Positions 1-8,898 of a DNA stretch of 64,000 nt are shown here, one piece after another. A program made the position numbers and the translations under genes. Positions within the stretch are counted from its first letter, which is position 1, and the number at the start of each line of letters is the position of its first letter. The notes beneath the pieces are model-generated. The model saw only the letters and a list, made by a program, of their open reading frames with translations. It did not search any database and was not told the origin of the DNA. The stretch is from contig NZ_VFOZ01000001.1 of the NCBI RefSeq assembly GCF_006716425.1, positions 496,001-560,000 of the forward strand, given 5' to 3'. This stretch comes from Actinoallomurus bryophytorum (GTDB taxonomy: Bacteria > Actinomycetota > Actinomycetes > Streptosporangiales > Streptosporangiaceae).

Positions 1-12
1 GCAGAAGTACTT

Positions 13-27
13 TTTCGCTATACGAAA
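13..27. promoter_or_regulatory. Palindrome upstream of malate synthase
   Basis: TTTCG and CGAAA arms flank a 5-base AT-rich centre, ending 10 bases before the malate synthase start. Its position over the ribosome-binding or promoter region suggests an operator. Malate synthase genes are often controlled by IclR-family proteins, so an IclR-type site is possible; this is inference, and the upstream regulator lies outside the window. Confidence 0.35.
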
Positions 28-37
28 GGGCAGAGAC

Positions 38-1648
38 ATGGCTGGGATGGCCGAACCCGCAGGCGTGGAGCTGACCGGCCCCGTCGACGAACGATTCGAT
101 GAGATCCTCACGCCCGAGGCGCTGAACTTCCTCGCCACCCTCCAGCGCGAGTTCGGCGTCCGGCGGGGCGAGCTGCTGGGGTTGCGTGCCGAGCGCCAGG
201 AAAAGCTGTCGCAGGGCGGCACCCTCGACTTCGCGCCGGAGACCGCCGACATACGGAACGACGACACCTGGCGGGTGGCCGACCCGGCCCCCGGCCTCGA
301 GGACCGTCGCGTCGAGATCACCGGTCCCACGGACCGCAAGATGACGATCAACGCGCTCAACTCCGGCGCGAAGGTCTGGCTGGCCGACTTCGAGGACGCC
401 AACACCCCGCTCTGGAAGAACATGGTCGGTGGCCAGCTCAACCTCCGCGACGCCCTGGACCGCAAGGTCGACTTCGAGACCGGCGGAAAGTCCTATGAGC
501 TGAAGCCCGACGAGGAGCTGGCGACCATCGTCGTACGGCCGCGCGGCTGGCACCTGGACGAGAAGCACGTCCTCGTGGACGGCGAGCGCATGTCGGGCTC
601 GCTGTTCGACTTCGGCCTCTACTTCTTCCACTGCGCGCGCCGCCAGCTCGACAAGGGCAAGGGCCCCTACTTCTACCTCCCGAAGATCGAGAGCCGCCAC
701 GAGGCGCGCCTGTGGAACGACGTCTTCAACCTCGCGCAGGACCTGCTGGAGATCCCGCGCGGCACGATCCGCGCGACCGTGCTGATCGAGACCATCCCGG
801 CCGCGTTCGAGATGGAGGAGATCCTCTACGAGCTGCGCGACCACTCGGCCGGGCTCAACGCCGGCCGGTGGGACTACCTGTTCTCGGTGATCAAGAAGTT
901 CCGCTCGCGCGGACGGCAGTTCCTGCTGCCCGAGCGCAACGCGATCACGATGACGGCGCCGTTCATGCGGTCCTACACGGAACTGCTCGTGCGCACCTGC
1001 CACAAGCGCGGCGCGCACGCGATCGGCGGCATGGCCGCGTTCATCCCGTCGCGGCGCGACGAAGAGGTCAACAAGGCCGCCTTCGAGAAGGTGCGGGCGG
1101 ACAAGACCCGCGAGTCCGAGGACGGCTTCGACGGCTCCTGGGTCGCCCACCCCGGCATGGTGGACATCTGCCGCGAGATCTTCGATGGCGTCCTCGGCGA
1201 CAGGCCGAACCAGCGTGACCGGCTCCGCGAGGACGTGTCGGTCTCGGCCTCTGATCTGCTGGCCGTCGACAAGACCCCGGGCGACATCACCGAGGCGGGC
1301 CTGCGCAACAACATCAGCGTCGGGCTGCAGTACATCGCGACCTGGCTGGGCGGGAACGGCGCCGTCGGCATCTTCAACCTGATGGAGGACGCCGCGACCG
1401 CCGAGATCGCCCGTTCGCAGGTCTGGCAGTGGATCCACAACGACGTCGAGCTCGCCGACGGGCCCAAGGTCACCCCGGAACTGGTCGAACGGCTCATCGA
1501 CGAGGAGCTGTCCAAGATCCGCGAGCAGTACGGGGACGCGTTCGACGAGAAGCGCTTCGCCGACGCGGTCGGTCTCTTCAAGGAGGTCGCCCTCGCCGAC
1601 GACTACGCCGACTTCCTCACCCTTCCCGCCTACGAACGCATGCTCTGA
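38..1648 (+). CDS. aceB: Malate synthase A
   Basis: It condenses glyoxylate with acetyl-CoA to give malate in the cytoplasm (glyoxylate bypass, and glycolate or allantoin use). At 536 residues it has the normal length of malate synthase A, not the much longer G form. The family core is clear: the segment around residues 265-285 reads [14 protein letters not shown], and [17 protein letters not shown] just before it carries the acidic active-site residues. The ATG at 38 follows AAAGGGCAGAG. The glycolate oxidase operon directly downstream makes glyoxylate, so supply and use are adjacent. The gene is complete, but its upstream promoter lies mostly outside the window. Confidence 0.97.
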   Translation: MAGMAEPAGVELTGPVDERFDEILTPEALNFLATLQREFGVRRGELLGLRAERQEKLSQGGTLDFAPETADIRNDDTWRVADPAPGLEDRRVEITGPTDRKMTINALNSGAKVWLADFEDANTPLWKNMVGGQLNLRDALDRKVDFETGGKSYELKPDEELATIVVRPRGWHLDEKHVLVDGERMSGSLFDFGLYFFHCARRQLDKGKGPYFYLPKIESRHEARLWNDVFNLAQDLLEIPRGTIRATVLIETIPAAFEMEEILYELRDHSAGLNAGRWDYLFSVIKKFRSRGRQFLLPERNAITMTAPFMRSYTELLVRTCHKRGAHAIGGMAAFIPSRRDEEVNKAAFEKVRADKTRESEDGFDGSWVAHPGMVDICREIFDGVLGDRPNQRDRLREDVSVSASDLLAVDKTPGDITEAGLRNNISVGLQYIATWLGGNGAVGIFNLMEDAATAEIARSQVWQWIHNDVELADGPKVTPELVERLIDEELSKIREQYGDAFDEKRFADAVGLFKEVALADDYADFLTLPAYERML

Positions 1649-1654
1649 CCGGCG

Positions 1655-1685
1655 GCCGGAGCCCGGGGCCGCCCCGGGCTCCGGC
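1655..1685 (+). terminator. Hairpin after malate synthase
   Basis: A perfect 15-base inverted repeat (GCCGGAGCCCGGGGC and its complement) with almost no loop starts 7 bases after the aceB stop. There is no T-tract, as is common for actinomycete terminators. It separates aceB from the glcDEF operon, so the two are probably transcribed separately. Confidence 0.6.
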
Positions 1686-1751
1686 GCTGTCCGCGACCGC
1701 CGGATCACGCATTGATACCGACTAGTTTGGATCTGTCGCAAAAGGTCAAGG

Positions 1752-3206
1752 ATGGGTGATGTGACAGCAAGGCTCGAGAGGCTCGCGGAGCGGCTCAGGG
1801 TCGTTGCCGGAGCCGAGAACGTCATTACCGACCCCGCCGAGCTGCGCACGTACGAGTGCGACGGGCTGACCTACCACCGGGCCACACCCGGGGTCGTGGT
1901 GCTGCCGGACGGTGCCGAGCAGATCGCCGAGATCGTCCGGGCGTGCACCGCCGAAAAGGTCCCGTACATCGCGCGCGGCTCGGGTACCGGCCTGTCCGGG
2001 GGCGCGCTCCCCCGCACCGACGGCGTACTGATCGTCACGTCCCGCATGCGCCGCATCCTGGAGATCGACATCGAGGACGAGCGCGCCGTCGTCGAGCCGG
2101 GCGTGATCAACCTGGACGTCTCGAAGGCGGTACGGCCCGGCGGCTACTACTACGCGCCCGACCCGTCCAGCCAGCAGATCTGCTCCATCGGCGGCAACGT
2201 CGCCGAGAACTCCGGCGGGGCGCACTGCCTGAAGTACGGCTTCACGGTCAACCACGTGCTGGCCTGCGAGATCGTCACGCCCAGTGGGGAGATCGTCGAC
2301 ATCTCGGAAGCGCCCGGCTACGACCTGCTCGGCGCCTTCGTCGGCTCGGAGGGCACCCTCGGCATCGCCACCAAGGTCACCGTACGGCTGACGCGGCTGC
2401 CGGAGGCCGTCGAGACACTCCTGGCGGCGTTCACCTCGATCGAGAGCGCGGGCGAGGCGGTGTCAGCGATCATCGGCGCCGGCGTGGTGCCCGCCGCGAT
2501 CGAGATGATGGACGCCCTGGCAATCGAGGCCGCCGAGGCCGCCGTGCACTGCGAGTATCCCGAGGGCGCCGGCGCGGTCCTGGTCGTCGAGCTGGACGGG
2601 CCCTCCATCGAGGTCGAACACCAGTTCGCGCAGGTGAAGGAGTTGTGCGGGCAGGCGTTCGAGATCCGTGTGGCGGCCGATGACGCCGAGCGCGCGCTGA
2701 TCTGGCGCGGGCGCAAGTCCGCGTTCGCGGCGGTGGGGCGGATCAGCCCGGACTACATCGTGCAGGACGGCGTGATCCCCCGTACGGCGCTGCCCGAGGT
2801 GCTGGCCCGCATCGACGAGATGTCCGGCGACAGCGGCGTACGCGTCGCCAACGTCTTCCACGCGGGCGATGGCAACCTGCATCCGCTGGTGCTGTTCGAC
2901 GACGCGGTCCCGGGCGCCGGCGAACGCGCCGAGGAGGTCTCAGGGAAGATCCTCGACCTGTGCATCGAACACGGCGGGTCGATCACCGGCGAGCACGGCG
3001 TGGGCGTGGACAAGGCCAAGCACATGCCGCGGATGTTCACCGAGGAGGACCTGGACACCATGCAGATGGTGCGGTGCGCCTTCGACCCCGACGGCCTGTG
3101 CAACCCCGGCAAGATCTACCCCACCCCCCGCCTGTGCGGCGAGGTGCCGGGGCGGCGTACCAAGGTCCATCCGCTCGTCGAGAGCGGAAAGGCGGACCTG
3201 TTCTGA
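1752..3206 (+). CDS. glcD: Glycolate oxidase FAD subunit GlcD
   Basis: FAD-linked 2-hydroxyacid dehydrogenase subunit, 484 residues. The PCMH-type FAD-binding domain covers about residues 35-215, with the motif ARGSGTGLSGGALP near residue 75 and GGNVAENSGGAHCLKYG near 150. The C-terminal FAD-oxidase domain ends with the typical GEHGVGVDK and CNPGKIYP segments. Start: ATG at 1752, 7 bases after AAAGG. The stop overlaps the glcE start (TGATG), so GlcD and GlcE are translationally coupled. Together with GlcE and GlcF it would oxidise glycolate (or D-lactate) to glyoxylate (or pyruvate), passing electrons to the respiratory chain. D-lactate dehydrogenase is the main alternative substrate assignment. 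Confidence 0.92.
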   Translation: MGDVTARLERLAERLRVVAGAENVITDPAELRTYECDGLTYHRATPGVVVLPDGAEQIAEIVRACTAEKVPYIARGSGTGLSGGALPRTDGVLIVTSRMRRILEIDIEDERAVVEPGVINLDVSKAVRPGGYYYAPDPSSQQICSIGGNVAENSGGAHCLKYGFTVNHVLACEIVTPSGEIVDISEAPGYDLLGAFVGSEGTLGIATKVTVRLTRLPEAVETLLAAFTSIESAGEAVSAIIGAGVVPAAIEMMDALAIEAAEAAVHCEYPEGAGAVLVVELDGPSIEVEHQFAQVKELCGQAFEIRVAADDAERALIWRGRKSAFAAVGRISPDYIVQDGVIPRTALPEVLARIDEMSGDSGVRVANVFHAGDGNLHPLVLFDDAVPGAGERAEEVSGKILDLCIEHGGSITGEHGVGVDKAKHMPRMFTEEDLDTMQMVRCAFDPDGLCNPGKIYPTPRLCGEVPGRRTKVHPLVESGKADLF

Positions 3207-4366
3207 TGACCACTCCCCTCGACGCCCTCGCGAAGGCCTGTGACACCAGGCCGGGCGAGGCCGAAGACGCCGTGCAGGGGGTGACGCCGTCCTACGTCGC
3301 GTCGCCCGCCACCACCGCGGAGGCGAGCGAGCTGATGCGGACGGCGGCCGAGCACGAGCTGGCCGTCCTGCCACGCGGCGCCGGTACCAAGATCCACTGG
3401 GGGTCACCGCCCGAGCGCTGCGACCTGGTCGTCGACACGCGCCGGCTCGGACGGCTGATCGAGCACACAGCGGGCGACCTGGTCGTCAAGGCCGAGGCGG
3501 GCCTGCCCCTGGCCGGGTTGCAGGAGGTCGTCGCGGGCACCCGCCAGCAGCTCGCGATCGACGACCTCGTGCCCGGCGCGACGATCGGCGGGATGCTGGC
3601 CACCGCGTCCGCGGGACCACGACGTCTGCTGTACGGCTCGGCACGCGACCTGCTCATCGGGATCACGGTGGTACGGGCCGACGGCGTCGTCGCCCACGCG
3701 GGCGGCAAGGTGGTCAAGAACGTCGCCGGCTATGACCTCGGCAAGCTGTTCACCGGCTCGCGGGGCACGCTGGGCCTGATCACGGAGGCGGCGTTCCGGC
3801 TGCATCCGCTGCCGCAGGCGAGCGCGTACGTCACGGCCACGGCCGAAGACGCCGCCCGTGCGCTGGAGCTGACGCGTGCGCTGCTGCACTCTCCGCTCGT
3901 GCCGGCCGCGATCGAGGTGGACGGGCCCGGTCCGATCAGCGTCAGCGTGCTGCTCGAAGGAATCGCCGAGGCGTTGCCCCAGCGTGCGGAGGCGGCGCGC
4001 GAGCTCATCGGCGGGGAGATCACCGCCGAGCCGCCGGCGTGGTGGGGACGGCTGCCCGAAGGAGACGTGCTCGCCGAGGTACGCGCCGCGCCGTCGAAGC
4101 TGACCTCGATCTTCGCCGAGGAGCCGGGACACGTCCGCGGCTCGACCGGACGCGGGATCTGGCACGTCGGCCTGCTCGCCGGCGGCGCCGGGGAGACACT
4201 GACGCGCCTGCGGCGCCACGGCAGCGCCGTCGTGCTGTCGGCACCGGATGACACCCGGCTCGACCGGTGGGGAGCCGTACCGGCTCTTCCCCTGATGCGG
4301 CGCGTCAAGGACCAGTTCGACCCCGGCCACCGGCTTTCGCCGGGACGCTTCGCGGGAGGGATCTGA
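3206..4366 (+). CDS. glcE: Glycolate oxidase subunit GlcE
   Basis: A 386-residue FAD-binding subunit of the glycolate oxidase complex. It has a PCMH-type FAD domain (AVLPRGAGTKIHWG near residue 50; GGKVVKNVAGYDLGKLF near residue 165). The rest is shorter and more variable than in GlcD, as expected for GlcE. I chose the ATG at 3206, which overlaps the glcD stop, rather than the upstream in-frame extension inside glcD. Its own stop overlaps the glcF start (TGATG). The chain of overlaps implies a fixed-stoichiometry complex. Confidence 0.9.
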   Translation: MTTPLDALAKACDTRPGEAEDAVQGVTPSYVASPATTAEASELMRTAAEHELAVLPRGAGTKIHWGSPPERCDLVVDTRRLGRLIEHTAGDLVVKAEAGLPLAGLQEVVAGTRQQLAIDDLVPGATIGGMLATASAGPRRLLYGSARDLLIGITVVRADGVVAHAGGKVVKNVAGYDLGKLFTGSRGTLGLITEAAFRLHPLPQASAYVTATAEDAARALELTRALLHSPLVPAAIEVDGPGPISVSVLLEGIAEALPQRAEAARELIGGEITAEPPAWWGRLPEGDVLAEVRAAPSKLTSIFAEEPGHVRGSTGRGIWHVGLLAGGAGETLTRLRRHGSAVVLSAPDDTRLDRWGAVPALPLMRRVKDQFDPGHRLSPGRFAGGI

Positions 4367-5628
4367 TGGACGACTTCCGTGAGCTCCTGGACGACTGCGT
4401 GCACTGCGGGTTCTGCCTGCCGACCTGCCCGACGTACGAGCTGTGGGGCGAGGAGATGGACTCCCCGCGCGGGCGGATCCACCTGATGCTCCAGCACCAG
4501 GAGGGCGCGCCGCTCAGCGACTCGATGGTCGAGCACTTCGACCGCTGCCTCGGCTGCATGGCCTGCGTGACCGCCTGCCCGTCGGGCGTCCAGTACGACC
4601 GGCTCATCGAGGTCACCCGGGCCCAGGTCGAGGAGGAGAAGCCCCGCAGGCGGACCGACCGGCTGCTGCGCGAGGCGATCTTCGCGGTCTTCCCGTACCC
4701 GAAACGGCTGCGCGCGCTGCGCTGGCCGCTGCGCGCCTACCAGGCATCCAAGATCAACATGTCGCCGCTGCTGAGCCGGATCTCCCCCACCTTGGCCGCG
4801 ATGGAACGCCTCGCGCCGCCGCGCGCCGACCACGTGCGCCTGCCGGCCCTCGTCCCCGCCAAGGGCGAGCGGCGTGCCGTCGTCGGCATGCTGACCGGCT
4901 GCGTGCAGCGGGAGTTCTTCCCCGGCGTCAACGCCGCGACCGCGCGGGTGCTGGCGATGGAGGGCTGCGACGTCGTCATCCCCAAGGGCCAGGGCTGCTG
5001 CGGCGCGTTGTCGCTGCACAGCGGACGGTCGGCGGAGGCGAAGGCGTTCGCGAAGCAGACCATCGACACGTTCGCGGACGTCGAGACGGTCGTCGTGAAC
5101 GCCGCCGGGTGCGGGTCGGCGATGAAGGACTACGCCGACGTGCTGGCCGACGAGCCCGAATGGGCGGAGCGGGCGAAGGCGTTCACCGCCAAGACGCGCG
5201 ACCTCGCCGAATACCTCGCCGAGCTGGGCCCGCGCGCCACCCGGCATCCGCTGGAGATCACGGTCGCGTACCACGACGCCTGCCATCTCGCCCACGCGCA
5301 GGGCATCCGTGCCCAGCCCCGCGCGCTGCTGAACGGCATCCCCGGCCTGGAGATACGGGAGATCGCCGATCCGGAGATCTGCTGTGGTTCGGCCGGCGTC
5401 TACAACCTCCTCCAGCCTGAGGCCGCCGCCGAACTGGGCGACCGAAAAGCACGAAACGTTTCGGCCGCCGGAGCGGATCTTCTGGTGGCGGCCAATCCGG
5501 GCTGCTCACTACAGATCGCCACAGCGCTGCGCCGCCGTGGCGAGGAGATCGCGGTGGCCCACACCGCAGAAGTACTCGATGCGTCCATTCGGGGGATCGG
5601 CAAGGACCTGTTGTCCCCTCGGAGGTGA
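4366..5628 (+). CDS. glcF: Glycolate oxidase iron-sulfur subunit GlcF
   Basis: A 420-residue protein with two N-terminal 4Fe-4S ferredoxin motifs (CVHCGFCLPTCP near residue 11 and CLGCMACVTACP near residue 62). Two cysteine-rich CCG domains follow (GQGCCGALSLH and later EICCGSAGVYN). This is the electron-transfer subunit of the GlcDEF complex, linking the flavin subunits to the quinone pool or another carrier at the membrane. The ATG at 4366 overlaps the glcE stop, and the reading frame open upstream of it lies inside glcE. Confidence 0.93.
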   Translation: MDDFRELLDDCVHCGFCLPTCPTYELWGEEMDSPRGRIHLMLQHQEGAPLSDSMVEHFDRCLGCMACVTACPSGVQYDRLIEVTRAQVEEEKPRRRTDRLLREAIFAVFPYPKRLRALRWPLRAYQASKINMSPLLSRISPTLAAMERLAPPRADHVRLPALVPAKGERRAVVGMLTGCVQREFFPGVNAATARVLAMEGCDVVIPKGQGCCGALSLHSGRSAEAKAFAKQTIDTFADVETVVVNAAGCGSAMKDYADVLADEPEWAERAKAFTAKTRDLAEYLAELGPRATRHPLEITVAYHDACHLAHAQGIRAQPRALLNGIPGLEIREIADPEICCGSAGVYNLLQPEAAAELGDRKARNVSAAGADLLVAANPGCSLQIATALRRRGEEIAVAHTAEVLDASIRGIGKDLLSPRR

Positions 5629-5634
5629 CCCCCG

Positions 5635-7284
5635 TTGTACCGCCAAGTGCTCGATCCCGTCGGCCATTCGCTGGCATGGAGCTCGCTCGTCGCGGCGCTC
5701 CCGCTGATCACGCTGTTCGTCCTGCTCGGCATCCTGCGGATGCGAGCGTGGGTGGCGTCGATCCTCGCTCTCGTCGTCTCGCTCGTCATCGCGGTCTGGG
5801 CGTACAGCATGCCCGTCGGTCAGGCCGTCCTCGCCGGCAGCGAGGGAGCGATATTCGGCTTCTTCCCCATCCTCTGGATCGTGATCAACGCGATCTGGAT
5901 CTACACCATGACCGTCGAGACCGGGCACTTCGACGTGCTGCGGCGAACGTTCGCCCAGGTCAGTGACGACCAGCGGATCCAGGCGATCATCATCGCGTTC
6001 TCTTTCGGCGCGCTGCTGGAGGCGCTGGCCGGGTTCGGCACTCCCGTCGCGATCACGTCGGTCATGCTCATCGCGATGGGCTTCAAGCCGCTCAAGGCCG
6101 CGGTGGTCGCGCTCGTGGCCAACACGGCGCCGGTCGCGTTCGGCGCGATGGCCATCCCGATCATCACGCTCGGCGGCGTGACGCACCTATCGAGCGACAC
6201 CCTCGGTGCCATGGTCGGCCACCAGACGCCCATCCTGGCGATCTTCGTCCCGCTCGTCCTGGTGTTCATCGTCGACGGCCGGCGCGGTGTCTCTCAGACG
6301 TGGGTCGCGGCGCTCACCGCCGGTGTCGCGTTCGGCGTGGCCCAGTGGATCACTTCGAACCATCTCTCGGTGCCGCTCACCGACATCGTCGCGTCGCTGT
6401 TCTCGGTGATCGTGCTCGTCGCGCTCCTGCGGGTCTGGCAGCCCGGCGAGACGCTGGGTGGCAGTGCGACCACGCCGGTCGTCGCCGGAGGGTCGGCCGA
6501 CGAGCCGACACCGGAGTTCGCCGGCCGCGTCGCGCACCCGGACGCGCGTGGCGAGATCGTGCGGGCCTGGGCGCCGTACGCGATCATCATCGTGGTCTTC
6601 GTCCTCGCGCAGATCGATCCGATCAAGGGCTGGCTCGACCAGCCGACCAAGATCGTCAACTGGCCCGGCCTGCACATCACCGGCGCTTCGGGCAAGGCGT
6701 CCACGCTGCCGCAGTTCAAGGTCAACTGGCTGAACGCGGCGGGGAGCCTGCTGCTGATCTCCGGCGTGCTGACCGCGATCGCGCTGAAGGTCAGCGTGGG
6801 GCGGGCGCTCCGGGCGTACTGGGCCACGCTCGTGCAGCTGCGCTGGGCGATCGTCACCGTCATGGCGGTGCTCGGCCTCGCGTACGTGATGAACGCCTCC
6901 GGGCAGACGATCACGCTGGGAAGCTGGATGGCGGGGGCCGGTGGATTCTTCGCCTTCCTCTCCCCCGTGCTCGGCTGGCTCGGCACGGCGGTGACGGGTT
7001 CCGACACCTCCTCCAACTCCCTGTTCGGCGCCCTGCAGGTGGCCGCCGCCGGCAAGGCCCACCTGGATCCGGTCCTGATGGCCGCCTCGAACAGCTCCGG
7101 CGGCGTGCTCGGGAAGATGGTCTCCCCGCAGAACCTCGCGATCGCCGCGGCGGCCGTCGGCATGGACGGCAAGGAGGGCGACATCTTCCGTAAGGTGATC
7201 GTCTGGAGCCTGATCTTCCTCGCCGGCATGTGCGTGCTCTCGCTGCTGCAGTCCGTATCCGTCCTATCGTGGATGGTTCCCTGA
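5635..7284 (+). CDS. L-lactate/glycolate permease (LctP family)
   Basis: A polytopic inner-membrane protein of 549 residues with a dozen or more hydrophobic segments. It carries the family signatures EALAGFGTPVAI (about residues 130-141) and GSDTSSNSLFGALQ (about residues 455-470). Members carry lactate or glycolate by proton symport. The start is a TTG at 5635 placed 4-5 bases after a strong GGAGGTGA that overlaps the glcF stop. Being the last gene of the glcDEF operon points to 2-hydroxyacid import, with glycolate (GlcA-like) favoured by the neighbouring malate synthase. Lactate remains possible. Confidence 0.88.
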   Translation: MYRQVLDPVGHSLAWSSLVAALPLITLFVLLGILRMRAWVASILALVVSLVIAVWAYSMPVGQAVLAGSEGAIFGFFPILWIVINAIWIYTMTVETGHFDVLRRTFAQVSDDQRIQAIIIAFSFGALLEALAGFGTPVAITSVMLIAMGFKPLKAAVVALVANTAPVAFGAMAIPIITLGGVTHLSSDTLGAMVGHQTPILAIFVPLVLVFIVDGRRGVSQTWVAALTAGVAFGVAQWITSNHLSVPLTDIVASLFSVIVLVALLRVWQPGETLGGSATTPVVAGGSADEPTPEFAGRVAHPDARGEIVRAWAPYAIIIVVFVLAQIDPIKGWLDQPTKIVNWPGLHITGASGKASTLPQFKVNWLNAAGSLLLISGVLTAIALKVSVGRALRAYWATLVQLRWAIVTVMAVLGLAYVMNASGQTITLGSWMAGAGGFFAFLSPVLGWLGTAVTGSDTSSNSLFGALQVAAAGKAHLDPVLMAASNSSGGVLGKMVSPQNLAIAAAAVGMDGKEGDIFRKVIVWSLIFLAGMCVLSLLQSVSVLSWMVP

Positions 7285-7418
7285 CCTTTAGTCATCGGTC
7301 CAGTCGCAGGGTTACCGAGGAGTACTTTGCTATGTTTTGTGGCCCTTGATCAGCGTCGGCCGCTCCTACCTGCGACAACGTCATGGAGCGCATCCGGCCG
7401 CGACCCGGACGTGGGGCC

Positions 7419-8156
7419 ATGGCACAAAATCATCATTCACATCGAAGACAGAATCACGCTCGGCACGCCGCCCGGCTCGGCATAGCGGGCGGCGTGACCG
7501 GAGTGCTCGGTGTGGGCGCGATCGCCGGCCTGATCGTCGTGGTACGCGCCCACGACGACCACGCCGAGGCCACGCCGCGGACCGTGGCGGCACGCACCGG
7601 TGAGGGCGCCGCGCGCAAGTCCCCGTCCGGGCTGCGGAGCCGCGCACAGCTCAAGACGGGCACCGAGCTCGACGTCAGCACGCCGGACGGGTTCTCCTAC
7701 TCACTCGCCGCGGTGAAGGGCGGGACCGCCGACCGGCCGCTGGCGAGCACCCGCACGCCACCGCCGGACGGCACGACGCTCGGCTATGCCGACTACGTGC
7801 TCACCAACACGGGCAACGCCCCGGCCCTGCTGGACTTCCCGGCCGACCTGTTCGTCAAGCGGACGCGGGTGCCGTCGGGCGTGCTGGACAAGAACCGCTG
7901 CATGCCCCAGCCCGGCGCGCCCACGGACATGTGCACGCTCCCGGACCACACCGACGTGGTCAACACGCTCGGCTTCGCCGCGCCCAGGTCAGAGGATGAG
8001 GACCAGTACATCCCGGCCGGAGCCAGCTACCTGGTGCGGGTCGCCACCGACATGCCGGTGAGCACCGGGACCACGCAGCATGACCTGGGGTTGTACGTCT
8101 GGGACTCCCGTTTCGTCTCTGACCGGCGAGCCGTCGAGGTGCCCTTCCCCGGCTGA
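7419..8156 (+). CDS. Membrane-anchored hypothetical protein
   Basis: About 245 residues. A His-rich, basic N-terminus is followed by one transmembrane segment (about residues 20-40, ending IAGLIVVV). The outside region resembles the beta-rich extracytoplasmic domains of actinomycete secreted proteins (segments such as DYVLTNTGNAPALLDFP and LVRVATDMP); it has two close cysteines (RCMPQ and DMCTLP) that may pair. I place the start at ATG 7419 after GTGGGG; an in-frame ATG at 7383 lacks a ribosome-binding site. It precedes the two-component genes by 63 bases, so it may be co-regulated. The function is unknown. Confidence 0.65.
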   Translation: MAQNHHSHRRQNHARHAARLGIAGGVTGVLGVGAIAGLIVVVRAHDDHAEATPRTVAARTGEGAARKSPSGLRSRAQLKTGTELDVSTPDGFSYSLAAVKGGTADRPLASTRTPPPDGTTLGYADYVLTNTGNAPALLDFPADLFVKRTRVPSGVLDKNRCMPQPGAPTDMCTLPDHTDVVNTLGFAAPRSEDEDQYIPAGASYLVRVATDMPVSTGTTQHDLGLYVWDSRFVSDRRAVEVPFPG

Positions 8157-8219
8157 GATTTCCATGAGAAGGCGTCACCGTCGTCCGGCTCGGTCGGATC
8201 CGGGGCTACCGTCGATGAC

Positions 8220-8888
8220 GTGCGCATTCTGGTCGTGGACGACGAACCCGCGGTCCGTGAGTCCCTCGCGAGCAGCCTCGCCTTCGAGGACTACGAGGTG
8301 GTCACGGCGATCGACGGCATGTCGGCGCTGGACGAGCTGGACCGGACCCGCCCCGACCTCGCCATCCTCGACGTGCTCATGCCGCGCATGGACGGCCTGA
8401 CCACCTGCCGCCGCCTGCGCGCCCGCGGGGAGACGCTTCCGGTCCTGATGCTGACCGCGCGCGACACGATCGGTGACCGGGTGACCGGACTGGACGCCGG
8501 CGCCGACGACTACCTGGTCAAACCGTTCGAGCTGGACGAGCTGCTCGCCCGCGTACGCGCGCTGCTGCGCCGCAGCCTGGTGACGGCGCGCGACGGCGAC
8601 ATCCTGGAGTACGCCGGCCTGCGGATGAACACCCTCACCCGTGACGTCACCCGCGACGGCCGTGACCTCGACCTGACGCGCACCGAGTACTCCCTGCTGG
8701 AAATGTTCCTCACCCACCCGCGCCAGGTGTTGACGCGCGAGCAGATCCTCAAGACGGTCTGGGGTTTCGACTTCGAGCCGTCGTCGAACTCCCTGGACGT
8801 CTACGTGATGTACCTGCGCCGCAAGACCGGCGAGCCGCGCCTCATCAACACCGTGCGCGGCGTCGGCTACGTCCTGCGCGCCCCGTGA
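8220..8888 (+). CDS. OmpR/PhoB-type response regulator (MprA-like)
   Basis: A 222-residue two-domain regulator. The receiver domain occupies residues 1-115, with acidic pocket D7/D8, phospho-acceptor D51 ([12 protein letters not shown]) and the conserved K in [15 protein letters not shown]. The winged-helix DNA-binding domain occupies residues 130-222 and ends in [11 protein letters not shown]. The GTG at 8220 begins [10 protein letters not shown] and is the only start that gives an intact receiver. The sensor kinase follows 10 bases later. The pair is typical of actinomycete envelope-stress systems (MprAB/CseBC type); likely targets are the adjacent glycosyltransferases, by inference from position. 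Confidence 0.93.
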   Translation: MRILVVDDEPAVRESLASSLAFEDYEVVTAIDGMSALDELDRTRPDLAILDVLMPRMDGLTTCRRLRARGETLPVLMLTARDTIGDRVTGLDAGADDYLVKPFELDELLARVRALLRRSLVTARDGDILEYAGLRMNTLTRDVTRDGRDLDLTRTEYSLLEMFLTHPRQVLTREQILKTVWGFDFEPSSNSLDVYVMYLRRKTGEPRLINTVRGVGYVLRAP

Positions 8889-8898
8889 AGGAGAACCG

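Noticed and set aside
3730-5295. Long minus-strand open frame (521 codons) opposite glcE/glcF
   Set aside because: Arg/Gly/Pro-rich shadow of high-GC coding DNA; the plus strand carries clear iron-sulfur and FAD motifs.
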